Origin: JAFKFH01 sp017307375
GTDB taxonomy: Bacteria > Pseudomonadota > Alphaproteobacteria > Ferrovibrionales > Ferrovibrionaceae
Length of the DNA: 64,000 bases
Reading direction: 5' to 3'
Assembly: GCA_965229335.1 (NCBI GenBank)
Contig: OZ245874.1
Location: 4,960,001 to 5,024,000 of the forward strand
Shown here: positions 42,705-51,771 of the stretch, piece by piece
Numbering within the stretch: the stretch's first letter is position 1
How the letters are laid out: each line of letters begins with the position of its first letter
Notes under the pieces: model-generated
What the model was told of the DNA's origin: nothing
What the model saw: only the letters and a program-made list of their open reading frames with translations
Database searches by the model: none
Translations under genes and position numbers: made by a program

Positions 42705-43130
42705 ATGGCCGATCCAGCCGTCATCACCATCAACCGCAACAGCAATTTTCACAGCATCCAGCGCGACTATTCGGCATCCGTCGGCATGATGACGAATTCG
42801 ATGGACGTCAAGATCGGCGGCAACCTGACGATCAAGGGTGCCAACAGCATCAGCACGACGCTGGCCGGTGTGAAGATGGAAGCCAAGCTGTTCGGCATCT
42901 CGATCGAAGCCGAGTTCGGCCATAAGCTGAAACTGCTGAACGGGGCCAACCTGCGTACCTCGACGGCCGACGGCGAAGCCTATCTGAACGAAGCGAAAGT
43001 CCATCTGGCCAAGCTTCAGGACGTCACGACCAAGGCCGAGCAGGCCGCCTCCGCGACCGAGGCCAAGGTCACCGCCGCCAAGCGGGCCGTGACCATCATC
43101 GGCAACAACGGCGTCTCCCTGAACGTCTAG
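42705..43130 (+). CDS. Cassette 3 protein B (B3)
   Basis: A 141-aa B-family protein. The start VITINRNSNFHSIQ matches TITINREK of B4/B5. The beta-like centre SMDVKIGGNLTIKGANSIST then TLAGVKMEAKLFGISIEAEF resembles the KIGGNFNLEVAGN repeats at the VgrG C-terminus, a hint of a spike-like beta fold. Helical C-terminus (KVHLAKLQDVTTKAEQAAS). GAAGGGGAG before the ATG. Confidence 0.8.
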   Translation: MADPAVITINRNSNFHSIQRDYSASVGMMTNSMDVKIGGNLTIKGANSISTTLAGVKMEAKLFGISIEAEFGHKLKLLNGANLRTSTADGEAYLNEAKVHLAKLQDVTTKAEQAASATEAKVTAAKRAVTIIGNNGVSLNV

Positions 43131-43146
43131 CGCGGAGCCTGAAGCC

Positions 43147-43569
43147 ATGGCCAAGAAGTACATGTACGCGAAGGGCGTCGACGGCATGACGTTCTACACC
43201 AAGTCGACGGCGACGCTCAGCTTCGGCGGGTCGGCTTCGGCCAATGTGGCCAAGCATGGCCTGACCATCGTGCCGGTCACCGGATCGGCCGATTTTCACG
43301 TTGCCGGCGTCAAGGCCTCGATCGGCTCGCCGCTGCTGGTCAGCATCGATTTCAGCAGCGGTCTCACCTGGAACCTGAAGAAGAACGAGGTCGAGACCAC
43401 CGGCATCTATGCCGAGAAGAAGACGGCCAAGGTGGATACCGGCCTTGCCGAAACCCAGTCGGCGGTGACCGAGTTGGAGAAGACTGCGATCAAGACCGCC
43501 AACGGTGCGATCAGGATGGCGACGCGCGCACTGACCCTGCGCAGCGCCAGCGCCGTTTCCAGCGAATAA
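43147..43569 (+). CDS. Cassette 3 protein C (C3)
   Basis: A 140-aa C-family protein with VDGMTFYTKSTATLSFGGSA at residues about 12-31, a beta-like middle (FHVAGVKASIGSPLLVSIDF) and a helical end (AETQSAVTELEKTAIKTA). Its TAA stop overlaps the D3 ATG by one base (TAATG), unlike the 7-bp gap in cassettes 1-2. Confidence 0.8.
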   Translation: MAKKYMYAKGVDGMTFYTKSTATLSFGGSASANVAKHGLTIVPVTGSADFHVAGVKASIGSPLLVSIDFSSGLTWNLKKNEVETTGIYAEKKTAKVDTGLAETQSAVTELEKTAIKTANGAIRMATRALTLRSASAVSSE

Positions 43570-46274
43570 TGGAAATCTACAAGCCTCAGCGCCTGGGTCT
43601 GCTCAAGCGATCGGTGCTGTGGGGCGGCCGCACGCTGCTCTCGCTCGGTCTGCTGACGGCCTTCCCCTTCGCCCACCCGCGCCGCCTGATGGAAGAAGGC
43701 GAGATGTGGGAGGCAGTGGGTCCCGCCCTCGGCGACCATCCCCTCGACACCGGCGAGCCGAAGGCGCGCGGCGAGGTCGTGGTATTCGGCGACTATTTTG
43801 CGCCCCGCGGCAATCCGGTACTGCAGCATGGCGCCCGCGTCGCCGTCGGCCCGATCGACAAGTCGATCCGCATCACCGGCGCGCGCGAGTGGACCTTCGA
43901 TCGCGAGGGCCGGCTGATCGTCACCCAGCCCCAGCCGTTCACGGCGATGAAGCTGGACTGGCGCCTGGCGTTCGGCGGCCCGGATTTCGTCGACAACCCG
44001 GCGGGGCGCGGCCATGTCCTGCCGAACGTGACCAGCCCGGACGGCCGCTATCCGTTACCCTGCCTCGAATATCCGCACGATGTCGTCAAGATGCCGGGCG
44101 ACGTCGTCATGCCGGCCGGGTTCGGCCCTCGCGACATCATGCTGCCGGCCCGCCAGCGCTTCGCCGGCACCTATGATCGCTTCTGGGCGGACAATCACGC
44201 CCCAGGCCTGGCGGCCGACGCGACGATGGATCTGTTCCAGGTTGCCCCGCCCGATCAGCAGATCGATGGCTTCTTCGGCGGTGCCGAGCCGATCATGGTC
44301 GAACACCTGCATCCGAGCCGCGAACAGCTGAACTCGCGGTTGCCGGGGGTGCGGCCGCGGCTGTTCCTGCGCCGCCGCCAGCATCACGAGGTGGTGCTGG
44401 AGGAACAGGCGCTGCGGGCCGATACGCTGGTGCTGTTTCCCGCCCTCGAAATCGGCGTGCTGATCCACCGCGCCCATCTCTGGGTTTCGGCCTTCGATCA
44501 TCCGGAAATCGACCTGCTGCTGGCCGGCTTCGAATGGCAGGAACAGGAGCCGCGCAGCCGCGCCTATTACGGCGACGACCTGATGCGCCGCCTCGATCCC
44601 GAGGACGGCTTCAGGCTCGGCCTCGACTACACCTCCCTCAGCCCCGAAGGCTGGCAGGAGCCACCGCGCGAGATGGCCAAGTGGTTCAAGGTCGCCACGC
44701 CGCGCGATCCCGTCCTGCCGCCACGGCTGCAGGCGGTGCTCGACGCGGAAAAAGCCCGCAGCGAGGCCGTGCTGCCGGCGTCGGTCTTCGCCGAGATGGC
44801 GGCCCGGGCCGCGGCCAGGCCGGGCGAGACCGCCGAGTTGAAGGCCTTGCGCGCCGAGATCGACGCCTTCTCGGCCGCGGCCGCCGGCGCGACCGACGCC
44901 CGGAAACTGGAACCGCAGATCGACCGTATCCTCGGCCTCGGCCGCAGCATGACCGAACAGGCGGTTACCGACGGCGAGGCCCGGGCCCGCCAGCTCGCGG
45001 CACGCGGCGGCCTCGACTACGACAAGCTGCTGGCCGAGGCTGCGGCCAAGGCACCGAAGACGCCGCGCGAGATGGTCGCCGCCGCCGATGCCGAGGTCGA
45101 GCGCCTCGCCGCGCTGACGCCGCAGGGCGAGCTGCGCGACAAGGTCCTGGCCCACAAGCCCGGCGATCACTTCGGTGCCCTCGACGGTGCGATGGACGAC
45201 ATCGCCTCGCTGCAGGCCCTGATGCAGGCCCGCGCCGGCCATCTGATGCCGCTGCCCGAGGCGCCGCCGCCGGCCGAGGCCGCGCGCCGCCTGGCCGAGA
45301 CCAGGGCGATGCTGGCCGGTGGCGGCGACATCGCTCGCGGCCAGTTCGCCGGCCTCGACCTGTCGGGCCTCGACTTCTCCCGCCTCGACCTGACCGAAGC
45401 CGACTTCACCAACTGTCGCCTGGTCGGCGCGCGCTTCCACGGCGCCAACCTGACCCGCGCGTCGTTCGCCGCCGCGGTGCTGGACGAGGCGCAGTTCAAC
45501 GGCGCACAGCTGATGGAAACCAATCTCGGCAAGGCATCGATCAGCCGCGCGGTATTTTCCAGTGCCCAGTTCACCAAGGCGCTGCTGGCCGAAACGGTCG
45601 GCGAGGCCCCGGTCTTCGTCGATGCCGAATTCAGCGAGGTGATGTTCAACGGCGTCGCGCTGCAGGGGGCGAGCTTCATCGACGCCCGCTTCCTCAAGTC
45701 GAACTTCCTGGAATGCACGCTGAACGAAGCGGCGTTCGACCGGGCCCAGTTCGAAGGCGTGTCGATGATCGATTGCCGGGCCGACCTGGCCTGCTTCTTC
45801 CGCGCCCGGATGGTGCGGCTGACGCTGGTGAACTGCCGCCTGCACGATGCCGATTTCAGCGCGACCGACGTCGAGCGGCTGGCCACGGCCGGCAAGGTCG
45901 ACCTGTCGCGCGCCCGCTTCGACCGCGCGAAGATGCCGGCAGCCTGCTTCATCGGCGCGGTGCTGCCCAATACCAGCTGGGTGGCGACCAACCTTGCCGC
46001 AGCCCTGTTCAACAATGCCGATCTGCGCCAGTCGCATTTCCACGCCGCGCGCCTCGCCGGCGCCTCGTTCATGCGCGCCGATCTCGGCCACGCCGACCTG
46101 CGCGGCAGCGATTGCGCGGGCGCGAGCTTCATCCATACCGACCTGCGTCGCGCCAGCCTCGTCGATGTCAGCCTCTACGGCGCCGACCTGACCGACACGC
46201 TGATGGAGGATACGGTGCTGGATGGCGCGATGATCGACTTGACCAGACTTGCCGGTCCGAATTTCCCAGGCTAG
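43569..46274 (+). CDS. Cassette 3 protein D (D3), DUF2169-pentapeptide adaptor
   Basis: A 901-aa paralogue of D1/D2. DUF2169 domain (about 1-350; GEMWEAVGPALGDHPLD, TYDRFWADNHAPGL), Ala-rich helices (about 380-580) and pentapeptide repeats (about 589-890; LDLSGLDFSRLDLTEADFTN). Translation is coupled to C3 by the TAATG overlap, which suggests fixed stoichiometry with the small proteins. Confidence 0.9.
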   Translation: MEIYKPQRLGLLKRSVLWGGRTLLSLGLLTAFPFAHPRRLMEEGEMWEAVGPALGDHPLDTGEPKARGEVVVFGDYFAPRGNPVLQHGARVAVGPIDKSIRITGAREWTFDREGRLIVTQPQPFTAMKLDWRLAFGGPDFVDNPAGRGHVLPNVTSPDGRYPLPCLEYPHDVVKMPGDVVMPAGFGPRDIMLPARQRFAGTYDRFWADNHAPGLAADATMDLFQVAPPDQQIDGFFGGAEPIMVEHLHPSREQLNSRLPGVRPRLFLRRRQHHEVVLEEQALRADTLVLFPALEIGVLIHRAHLWVSAFDHPEIDLLLAGFEWQEQEPRSRAYYGDDLMRRLDPEDGFRLGLDYTSLSPEGWQEPPREMAKWFKVATPRDPVLPPRLQAVLDAEKARSEAVLPASVFAEMAARAAARPGETAELKALRAEIDAFSAAAAGATDARKLEPQIDRILGLGRSMTEQAVTDGEARARQLAARGGLDYDKLLAEAAAKAPKTPREMVAAADAEVERLAALTPQGELRDKVLAHKPGDHFGALDGAMDDIASLQALMQARAGHLMPLPEAPPPAEAARRLAETRAMLAGGGDIARGQFAGLDLSGLDFSRLDLTEADFTNCRLVGARFHGANLTRASFAAAVLDEAQFNGAQLMETNLGKASISRAVFSSAQFTKALLAETVGEAPVFVDAEFSEVMFNGVALQGASFIDARFLKSNFLECTLNEAAFDRAQFEGVSMIDCRADLACFFRARMVRLTLVNCRLHDADFSATDVERLATAGKVDLSRARFDRAKMPAACFIGAVLPNTSWVATNLAAALFNNADLRQSHFHAARLAGASFMRADLGHADLRGSDCAGASFIHTDLRRASLVDVSLYGADLTDTLMEDTVLDGAMIDLTRLAGPNFPG

Positions 46275-46294
46275 CCCGACGGAAGGATGTTTCC

Positions 46295-46795
46295 ATGGCC
46301 AACACAGGCAGCGTCGTCAACAGCACGGGCGACCAGATCGGAGTCGCCGCCGATCTGGCCAACGATCGCGGGCTCGATTGGGAATGGTGGGCCGTGGCCA
46401 GCGCCACCTATTCCGCCTCAGCCAAACCCAAACAGACGGCAAACGTGTTCGCCTCGTTCGCGACGTTGTTCCAGGTTGCCGGGGCGGTGAAAGCCTATGG
46501 GGAATTGTCGAGCGCGACCTTCCTGCCGGTCGGGGTCAGCGTGACCGCGACGTCGTCGAAGGTCGCGACGATCGAGGTCATGCCCGGCCCGAAGATCACC
46601 TACGATTCAGTCAAGCTCGAAGTGACGACCAACCGGGCCTACATCAATTCCATCACCAAGATAAAGCTGAGCGATGCCGAGGCCAGGGATGCGGTCGCGA
46701 GCGCCAAGGCGGTCCTGTCGGAGGCAAAGAAGATGCGTACCTCCCTGAGCAGCAGCGTCCTCAAGGCTCAAGTCACGCAACTGGTACAGGCATAG
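46295..46795 (+). CDS. Cassette 4 protein A (A4)
   Basis: A 166-aa protein close to A5: LDWEWWAVASATYSAS, KAYGELSSATFLPVGVSVTA and EVMPGPKITYDSVKLEVTTN have direct counterparts. The last 45 residues are helical (ASAKAVLSEAKKMRTSL). GGAAGGATG lies before ATG 46295, 20 bp after D3; two bases separate it from B4. Confidence 0.8.
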   Translation: MANTGSVVNSTGDQIGVAADLANDRGLDWEWWAVASATYSASAKPKQTANVFASFATLFQVAGAVKAYGELSSATFLPVGVSVTATSSKVATIEVMPGPKITYDSVKLEVTTNRAYINSITKIKLSDAEARDAVASAKAVLSEAKKMRTSLSSSVLKAQVTQLVQA

Positions 46796-46797
46796 TC

Positions 46798-47223
46798 ATG
46801 GCTGATACGACGACGATCACGATCAACCGCGAAAAGGCTTACGGCGCCTTCGAAGCGGAAGCGATTGCCAAGTTCGGCACCGACCTCGAAGCTTTTGAGT
46901 TCAAGGCGTCTCTGGATCTGAATGTCACGGCGGGGACACTGGCCCTGACCTCGTCGCTGGCGGGCGTCAAGATCGAGGGCAAGCTGGCCTATTCCTTTGC
47001 CGCCGAGTTCGGCAAGAAATACGAGATGTTCAACGGCATCACCTATTTCGGTGCCCAGGCCAAGGCCAAGGCGATGCTGGCGCATGCCAAAGTGCTGCTG
47101 ACCGAGACCAGCGACGTGCTGACCGAGGTCGAGAAGCGGGCAACCGCACTGGACCAGGGCCTGAGCAGATGCATCCACAGCAGGAAGCGCGTTGATAAGG
47201 CTTCGGTGCTGAGCATCCTATGA
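46798..47223 (+). CDS. Cassette 4 protein B (B4)
   Basis: A 141-aa B-family protein. Residues 1-115 align well with B5 (TITINREKAYGAFEAEAIAK, SSLAGVKIEGKLAYSFAAEF, KYEMFNGITYFGAQAKAKAM). The last 25 residues (CIHSRKRVDKASVLSIL) do not resemble B5 or B3, a possible local frameshift or replaced end. The stop overlaps the C4 start (ATGA). Confidence 0.78.
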   Translation: MADTTTITINREKAYGAFEAEAIAKFGTDLEAFEFKASLDLNVTAGTLALTSSLAGVKIEGKLAYSFAAEFGKKYEMFNGITYFGAQAKAKAMLAHAKVLLTETSDVLTEVEKRATALDQGLSRCIHSRKRVDKASVLSIL

Positions 47224-47648
47224 CAACCGACAACACGTACCAGTTCAACACGCCGACCAATTCGATGACGTTCTATACGAAGTCGTCGATGCGCTTTTAC
47301 GCCGGCGCCTCGACGACGGCCAACACCAGCAGCAACACCGTGTCGGTCGGCGTGACCGGCGTGCTGGACGCCACCTTGCTCGGTGCCAAGATCACCACCT
47401 TCACACCGTTGATGCTGACCTTGTCGGGCTCGCTTGCCTATTCGGCGGAACTGCAGAGCGGGTTCAAGTTCAAGTACACCGGCATCGGATGCGAGCAAAG
47501 CACGGCGGAAACCGAAAGCGCCCTTGCCGAAACGAACTCAGCCCTGGCCGACGTCAAGAACACGATGGTGTCGCTGGAAACGGAGCCATTCACGCTGGCA
47601 AACCGTGCCGCTGACTTAATAATGAGCGGAATTTCGGTCGTTCCCTGA
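47220..47648 (+). CDS. Cassette 4 protein C (C4)
   Basis: A 142-aa C-family protein closely related to C5: YQFNTPTNSMTFYTKSSMRF, TGVLDATLLGAKITTFTPLM and FKYTGIGCEQSTAE. The last 45 residues are helical in C5 and here partly proline-broken. Its ATG overlaps the B4 stop and its TGA overlaps the D4 ATG (TGATG), so B4, C4 and D4 are translated as a chain. Confidence 0.8.
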   Translation: MTTDNTYQFNTPTNSMTFYTKSSMRFYAGASTTANTSSNTVSVGVTGVLDATLLGAKITTFTPLMLTLSGSLAYSAELQSGFKFKYTGIGCEQSTAETESALAETNSALADVKNTMVSLETEPFTLANRAADLIMSGISVVP

Positions 47649-50353
47649 TGAAGATCGTCAAGCCTCAGCGCCTCGGTCTGATCAAGCGGCCGCTGCTGTG
47701 GGGCGGTCGCACGCTGCTGTCGCTGGGGCTGATCAGCGCCTTTCCCTTCGCCGATCCGCGCCGGCTGCTGCAGGAAGGCGAGATGTGGGAAGCGATTGCG
47801 CCGATCCTCGGCGACAAGCCGCTCGATACCGGGGAACCGAAGGCGCGCGGTGAAGTCGTCGTCTTCGGCAGCTATCATGCCCCCGGCGGCGCGCCCGTCC
47901 TGCAGCATGGTGCCAGGGTCAATGTCGGCCCGATCGACAAATCGGTCCGCGTCACCGGACGCCGCGAGTGGCGCCGGGGCCCCGACAACACTTCGTTCGC
48001 CACCTCGCCCGAACCGTTTACGACGATGCCGCTGGACGACTGGCGGCTCGCCTTCGGGGGACCGCAATTTCCCGACAACCCGACCGGCATCGGCTTCTGG
48101 CGCGAGGACATCTTCACCGCCGACGGCCGCTACCCCCTGCCCCCCCTCGAGCCGGTGCGCGCAGCGATGGTCTCGCCCACGGACGTCATCGAGCCGGTGT
48201 GCTTCGGTCCGCGCGACATCATGCATCCGGATCGCCAGCAATATGCGGGCACCTATGATCGCTACTGGGCCGAGAACCATGCGCCGGGCCTTGCCGCCGA
48301 CGCCAGGCTGGACCTGTTCCAGGTAGCGAGCCGCGACCAGCAACTCGAAGGCTTCTTCGCCGGCACGGAAAGACTGACCGTCGAAAACATGCATCCCGCG
48401 CAGCCGGTCCAGACCGGACAGTTGCCGGGCGTGCGGCCGCGGCTGTTCATCCGGCATCATCGCCACCATGATTGGAAGCTGGAAGAACTGGCACTGCAGG
48501 CCGACACGCTGGTGCTGTTTCCCGAAATCGCGCTGGGCGTTCTGATCCACCGGACCAACCTCTGGGTCTCGGCCTTCGACCATCCTGAGATCGACCTGCT
48601 GCTTGCCGGCTTCGAATGGCAGGAACAGGCGTCGCGGCCGCTCGACTATTACGCTGCCGATCTCGCCCGCCGCCTCGATCCGGAGGACGGCTTCAAGCTA
48701 GGCCTCGATCATACCTCGCTCAGCCCCGAAGGCTGGGTGGAACCGCCGAATGAGAAAGCGGCATGGTTCAAGGTGGCCAAGCCCGGCAACCCGACCTTGC
48801 CGCCCAAGCTGCAAGCCCTGATCGACGACGCGACGGCCAGGATCGAAGCCACCGTGCCGCCCGAGATTCTGGCCGGCATGAAGAAAGCCGCCGACGAGTA
48901 CGAGCCCTCCCCGGAGATCAAGACCCTGCGGGCCGAACTGGACGCCCTCAAGGCGGCGGCGCCAAAGGCCAGCGATGCCCGGCAACTGCGGCCGCAGATC
49001 GAGCGGGTGTTCACCATGGCGCGCGACATCGGTTTTCGCGCCCGGGACGAGGCGCATGGCCGGGCACGCGCACTCGCTGCCAAGGCCGGCCTCGACTACG
49101 ATGCGCTGGCCGCGCAGGCCGCGGCCAATGGCCCCAAGACGCCTCAAGCGGTGATCGCCGCCGCCGACGCCGAGGTCGAGCGCATGGCCGCCGCGGCACC
49201 TCCCGGCATGCGTGACCAGATCCTCGCCAACAAGCCCGGTGATCATCTCGGCCCTATCGACCAGGCTGTCGCCGACATTGCCGCCTTGCAGACCCGCATG
49301 CGCAGCCAGATCGGTCACATGATGCCAGCTTCGGCCCTGCCGCCGCGCACCGACGGCGCCCGGCGCCTGGCCGGGCTGCAGGCGGCGCTGGCAGGTAACG
49401 ACACGCTGGCGGGCGGCGATTACGCCGGCCTCGACCTGTCGGGCCTCGACTTCAGCGGACGCGACCTCGCCGAAGCCGATTTCACCGATTGCCGGCTGGA
49501 GGGTACCCGTTTCGACGGCGCCCGGCTGGCGCGGGCGTGTCTCGCCGGTGCGATTCTCGACGACGCCAGCCTGGCCGGGGCCGATCTCACCGAAGCCAAT
49601 CTCGGCCGCACCAGGCTGAACCGCGCGAAGTTTGCCGGTGCCGTGCTCGAGCGCACCCAGCTTGGCGCGTCGAACGGCCAACGGACCGATTTCACCGGCG
49701 CCCGCATGACGGAAATGACGGTCAGCGACGCCGTCCTGACCCAGGCGGTCTTCGCCGAGGCGGAGATGGTGGACGTCACCTTCATGGAAGCCATCCTCGA
49801 CCTCGCCGTCTGGGATGGTGCGGTGATGGAAAAGCTGGTGCTGATGAACTGCCGTGCCGACCAGGCGCGGTTCGTGGCGGCCGCCATGTCGCGATGCGTG
49901 CTGATCGACACCCGGATGCACGATGCCGATTTCAGCCACACGCGCATCGAACGGCTGTCGACTGCCGGCGATATCGACCTTGCCCGGTCCTGCTTCGACC
50001 GGGCGCGCATGCCCGGTGCCTGCCTGATCGGCGCCAGCCTGCCCAACACCACCTGGGTTGCCGCCAACCTCGCCACCGCGCTGTTCATTCGCGCCGATCT
50101 GCGCCAGGCGCACTTCGCCTCGGCGCTGCTGGCAAACGCGTCGTTCATGCGGGCCGACCTGTTCCACGCCGACCTGGCCGGCGCCGACCTCGCCGGGGCC
50201 AGCCTGATCCGCGCCGACTGCACCTACGCCAACCTCGCCCGCACCAGTCTCTACGGCGCCGACCTCAGCGACACGATCCTCGACCACGCGGTGCTCGACG
50301 AGGCGATGATCGATCTGACGAAGCTGTCGGGACCGAACTTCCCAGCCGCCTGA
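47648..50353 (+). CDS. Cassette 4 protein D (D4), DUF2169-pentapeptide adaptor
   Basis: A 901-aa paralogue. DUF2169 domain (GEMWEAIAPILGDKPLD, VLQHGARVNVGPIDKSVRVT), Ala-rich middle (about 380-580) and pentapeptide repeats from about 589 (DLSGLDFSGRDLAEADF) to the end. Closest to D5 (both share GFWRED and DDWRLAFGGPQFP). After it comes a 69-bp gap with an AT-rich stretch (AAAAGAATTTTTT) before cassette 5. Confidence 0.9.
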   Translation: MKIVKPQRLGLIKRPLLWGGRTLLSLGLISAFPFADPRRLLQEGEMWEAIAPILGDKPLDTGEPKARGEVVVFGSYHAPGGAPVLQHGARVNVGPIDKSVRVTGRREWRRGPDNTSFATSPEPFTTMPLDDWRLAFGGPQFPDNPTGIGFWREDIFTADGRYPLPPLEPVRAAMVSPTDVIEPVCFGPRDIMHPDRQQYAGTYDRYWAENHAPGLAADARLDLFQVASRDQQLEGFFAGTERLTVENMHPAQPVQTGQLPGVRPRLFIRHHRHHDWKLEELALQADTLVLFPEIALGVLIHRTNLWVSAFDHPEIDLLLAGFEWQEQASRPLDYYAADLARRLDPEDGFKLGLDHTSLSPEGWVEPPNEKAAWFKVAKPGNPTLPPKLQALIDDATARIEATVPPEILAGMKKAADEYEPSPEIKTLRAELDALKAAAPKASDARQLRPQIERVFTMARDIGFRARDEAHGRARALAAKAGLDYDALAAQAAANGPKTPQAVIAAADAEVERMAAAAPPGMRDQILANKPGDHLGPIDQAVADIAALQTRMRSQIGHMMPASALPPRTDGARRLAGLQAALAGNDTLAGGDYAGLDLSGLDFSGRDLAEADFTDCRLEGTRFDGARLARACLAGAILDDASLAGADLTEANLGRTRLNRAKFAGAVLERTQLGASNGQRTDFTGARMTEMTVSDAVLTQAVFAEAEMVDVTFMEAILDLAVWDGAVMEKLVLMNCRADQARFVAAAMSRCVLIDTRMHDADFSHTRIERLSTAGDIDLARSCFDRARMPGACLIGASLPNTTWVAANLATALFIRADLRQAHFASALLANASFMRADLFHADLAGADLAGASLIRADCTYANLARTSLYGADLSDTILDHAVLDEAMIDLTKLSGPNFPAA

Positions 50354-50422
50354 TCGATGTAAAAGAATTTTTTATCGTCCGCCGCAACATTGCTGTCACC
50401 GCTGCCGGGGATAGTAGCTTTC

Positions 50423-50917
50423 ATGGTCGAAAGCGGCGGCATCTACAAGGATGGGGCGCAGATCGGCAGTGCGGCCGACCTCGGATCAGGGCCGCTCGGC
50501 TGGGAATGGTGGGCCGTGGCCAGCGGCACGATTTCAAGTTCGCCGGCGCCGAAACTGACATCCAACTTCTTTGCCTCGGGCGCGTTGCTGGCGCAGGTCG
50601 CCGGCAGCATCAAGGGGTATGGCGAACTTTCGTCCTGCACGCTGATGCCGATCGGCCTGAATGTCACGGCAACGACGCCGCTGGTCGCTTCGGTCGACAT
50701 CCTGCCGGGCGCCAAGATCGAGTATGACTCGGTCAAGGGACAGTTGCTGACCAACAAGGCCTATCTGAATTCGATCACCCGGGTCGCGTTGAGCGACGCG
50801 AAGGTGCATCAGGCGCTTTCCAGCGCCAAAGCGGTTCTCGCCCAGGCGAAAAGCCTCAAGACAAAACTGGATTCGGGCGTCCTGGACGCCCGGGTCGCCA
50901 TGAAGGTCCAGGGGTGA
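50423..50917 (+). CDS. Cassette 5 protein A (A5)
   Basis: A 164-aa A-family protein: GWEWWAVASGTISSSPAP, KGYGELSSCTLMPIGLNVTA, LPGAKIEYDSVKGQLLTNKA and YLNSITRVALSD, then a helical end (SSAKAVLAQAKSLKTKLDSG). ATG at 50423 was preferred over 50390 because A4 homology begins there. The AT-rich gap upstream could hold a local promoter, not resolved. Three bases separate it from B5. Confidence 0.78.
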   Translation: MVESGGIYKDGAQIGSAADLGSGPLGWEWWAVASGTISSSPAPKLTSNFFASGALLAQVAGSIKGYGELSSCTLMPIGLNVTATTPLVASVDILPGAKIEYDSVKGQLLTNKAYLNSITRVALSDAKVHQALSSAKAVLAQAKSLKTKLDSGVLDARVAMKVQG

Positions 50918-50920
50918 ACG

Positions 50921-51349
50921 ATGGCCGACACGACCGTCACCACGATCACGATCAATCGTGAAAAGGACTATCACGCCTTCGAGGCCGAAGGCACGATCAA
51001 GGCCGGCACGGGCCTCGAAGCCTTCGAGACCAAACTGGCCTTCGACGTCAATCTCAGCGCCAGCCTGTCGCTGACCACCGCGCTTGCCGGGGTCAAGATC
51101 GACGCCAAGCTGATCGCGCTGACGATAAAGGCCGAGAAAGGCACGAAATTCGAGATGTTCAACGGCCTCGCCATCTTTGGGCGGCAGGCCAAGGCGGCCG
51201 CATTCCTGGCCCGTGCCGATGTCCTGCTGACGGAGGCCAAGTCGGTGCTGGCCGAGGTCGATAGTGGCCTGACGGCGCTGGAAACGAGGGTCACCGGCGC
51301 CGAGCAATCGGACGTCGAGGTGAAGACCGACCTGCAGGTCGTGATGTGA
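50921..51349 (+). CDS. Cassette 5 protein B (B5)
   Basis: A 142-aa B-family protein and a good reference for the family: ITINREKDYHAFEAEGTIKA (about 9-28), beta-like KLAFDVNLSASLSLTTALAG then VKIDAKLIALTIKAE, and KFEMFNGLAIFGRQAK before a helical C-terminus (DVLLTEAKSVLAEVDSGLTA). The stop overlaps the C5 ATG (TGATG). Unknown function. Confidence 0.8.
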   Translation: MADTTVTTITINREKDYHAFEAEGTIKAGTGLEAFETKLAFDVNLSASLSLTTALAGVKIDAKLIALTIKAEKGTKFEMFNGLAIFGRQAKAAAFLARADVLLTEAKSVLAEVDSGLTALETRVTGAEQSDVEVKTDLQVVM

Positions 51350-51771
51350 TGACGACCGAGTACAAGTTCAACACCCCGACCAACTCGACGACCTTCTACA
51401 CGAAGGGGTCGACGCGGTTCTATGCCGCCGGAACGATCTCGGCCAATACCGACGCCAATACCCTTTCGCTCGGCATGGCCGGTCTCCTCGACGTAACGCT
51501 CGCCGGTGCCAAGATCGCGGTCAATACACCGCTGATGCTGGCACTGTCCGCCTCGCTCGCCCTCACCTGGGAATGGCAGGGCGGCGCCAACTTCAAATAC
51601 ACCGGCATCGGCGCGGAACAGAGCACTGTCGAGATGGACAACGCGCTGGCCAAGACCGCCACGGCGCTGTCGAGCGCCGAAAGCGGCCTGGCCAGGCTGG
51701 AGGAACGGGCAGCCACCCTCGCCAACTCGGCCGTCGATGTGTCGCAGAACGCCATATCCGTCTCGGCGTGA
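51349..51771 (+). CDS. Cassette 5 protein C (C5)
   Basis: A 140-aa C-family protein: TEYKFNTPTNSTTFYTKGST, MAGLLDVTLAGAKIAVNTPL, FKYTGIGAEQSTVEMDNALA, and a helical, Ala-rich end. ATG at 51349 overlaps the B5 stop; a GTG one codon earlier is less likely because C4 begins MTTD at the matching place. TGA overlaps the D5 ATG. Confidence 0.8.
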   Translation: MTTEYKFNTPTNSTTFYTKGSTRFYAAGTISANTDANTLSLGMAGLLDVTLAGAKIAVNTPLMLALSASLALTWEWQGGANFKYTGIGAEQSTVEMDNALAKTATALSSAESGLARLEERAATLANSAVDVSQNAISVSA

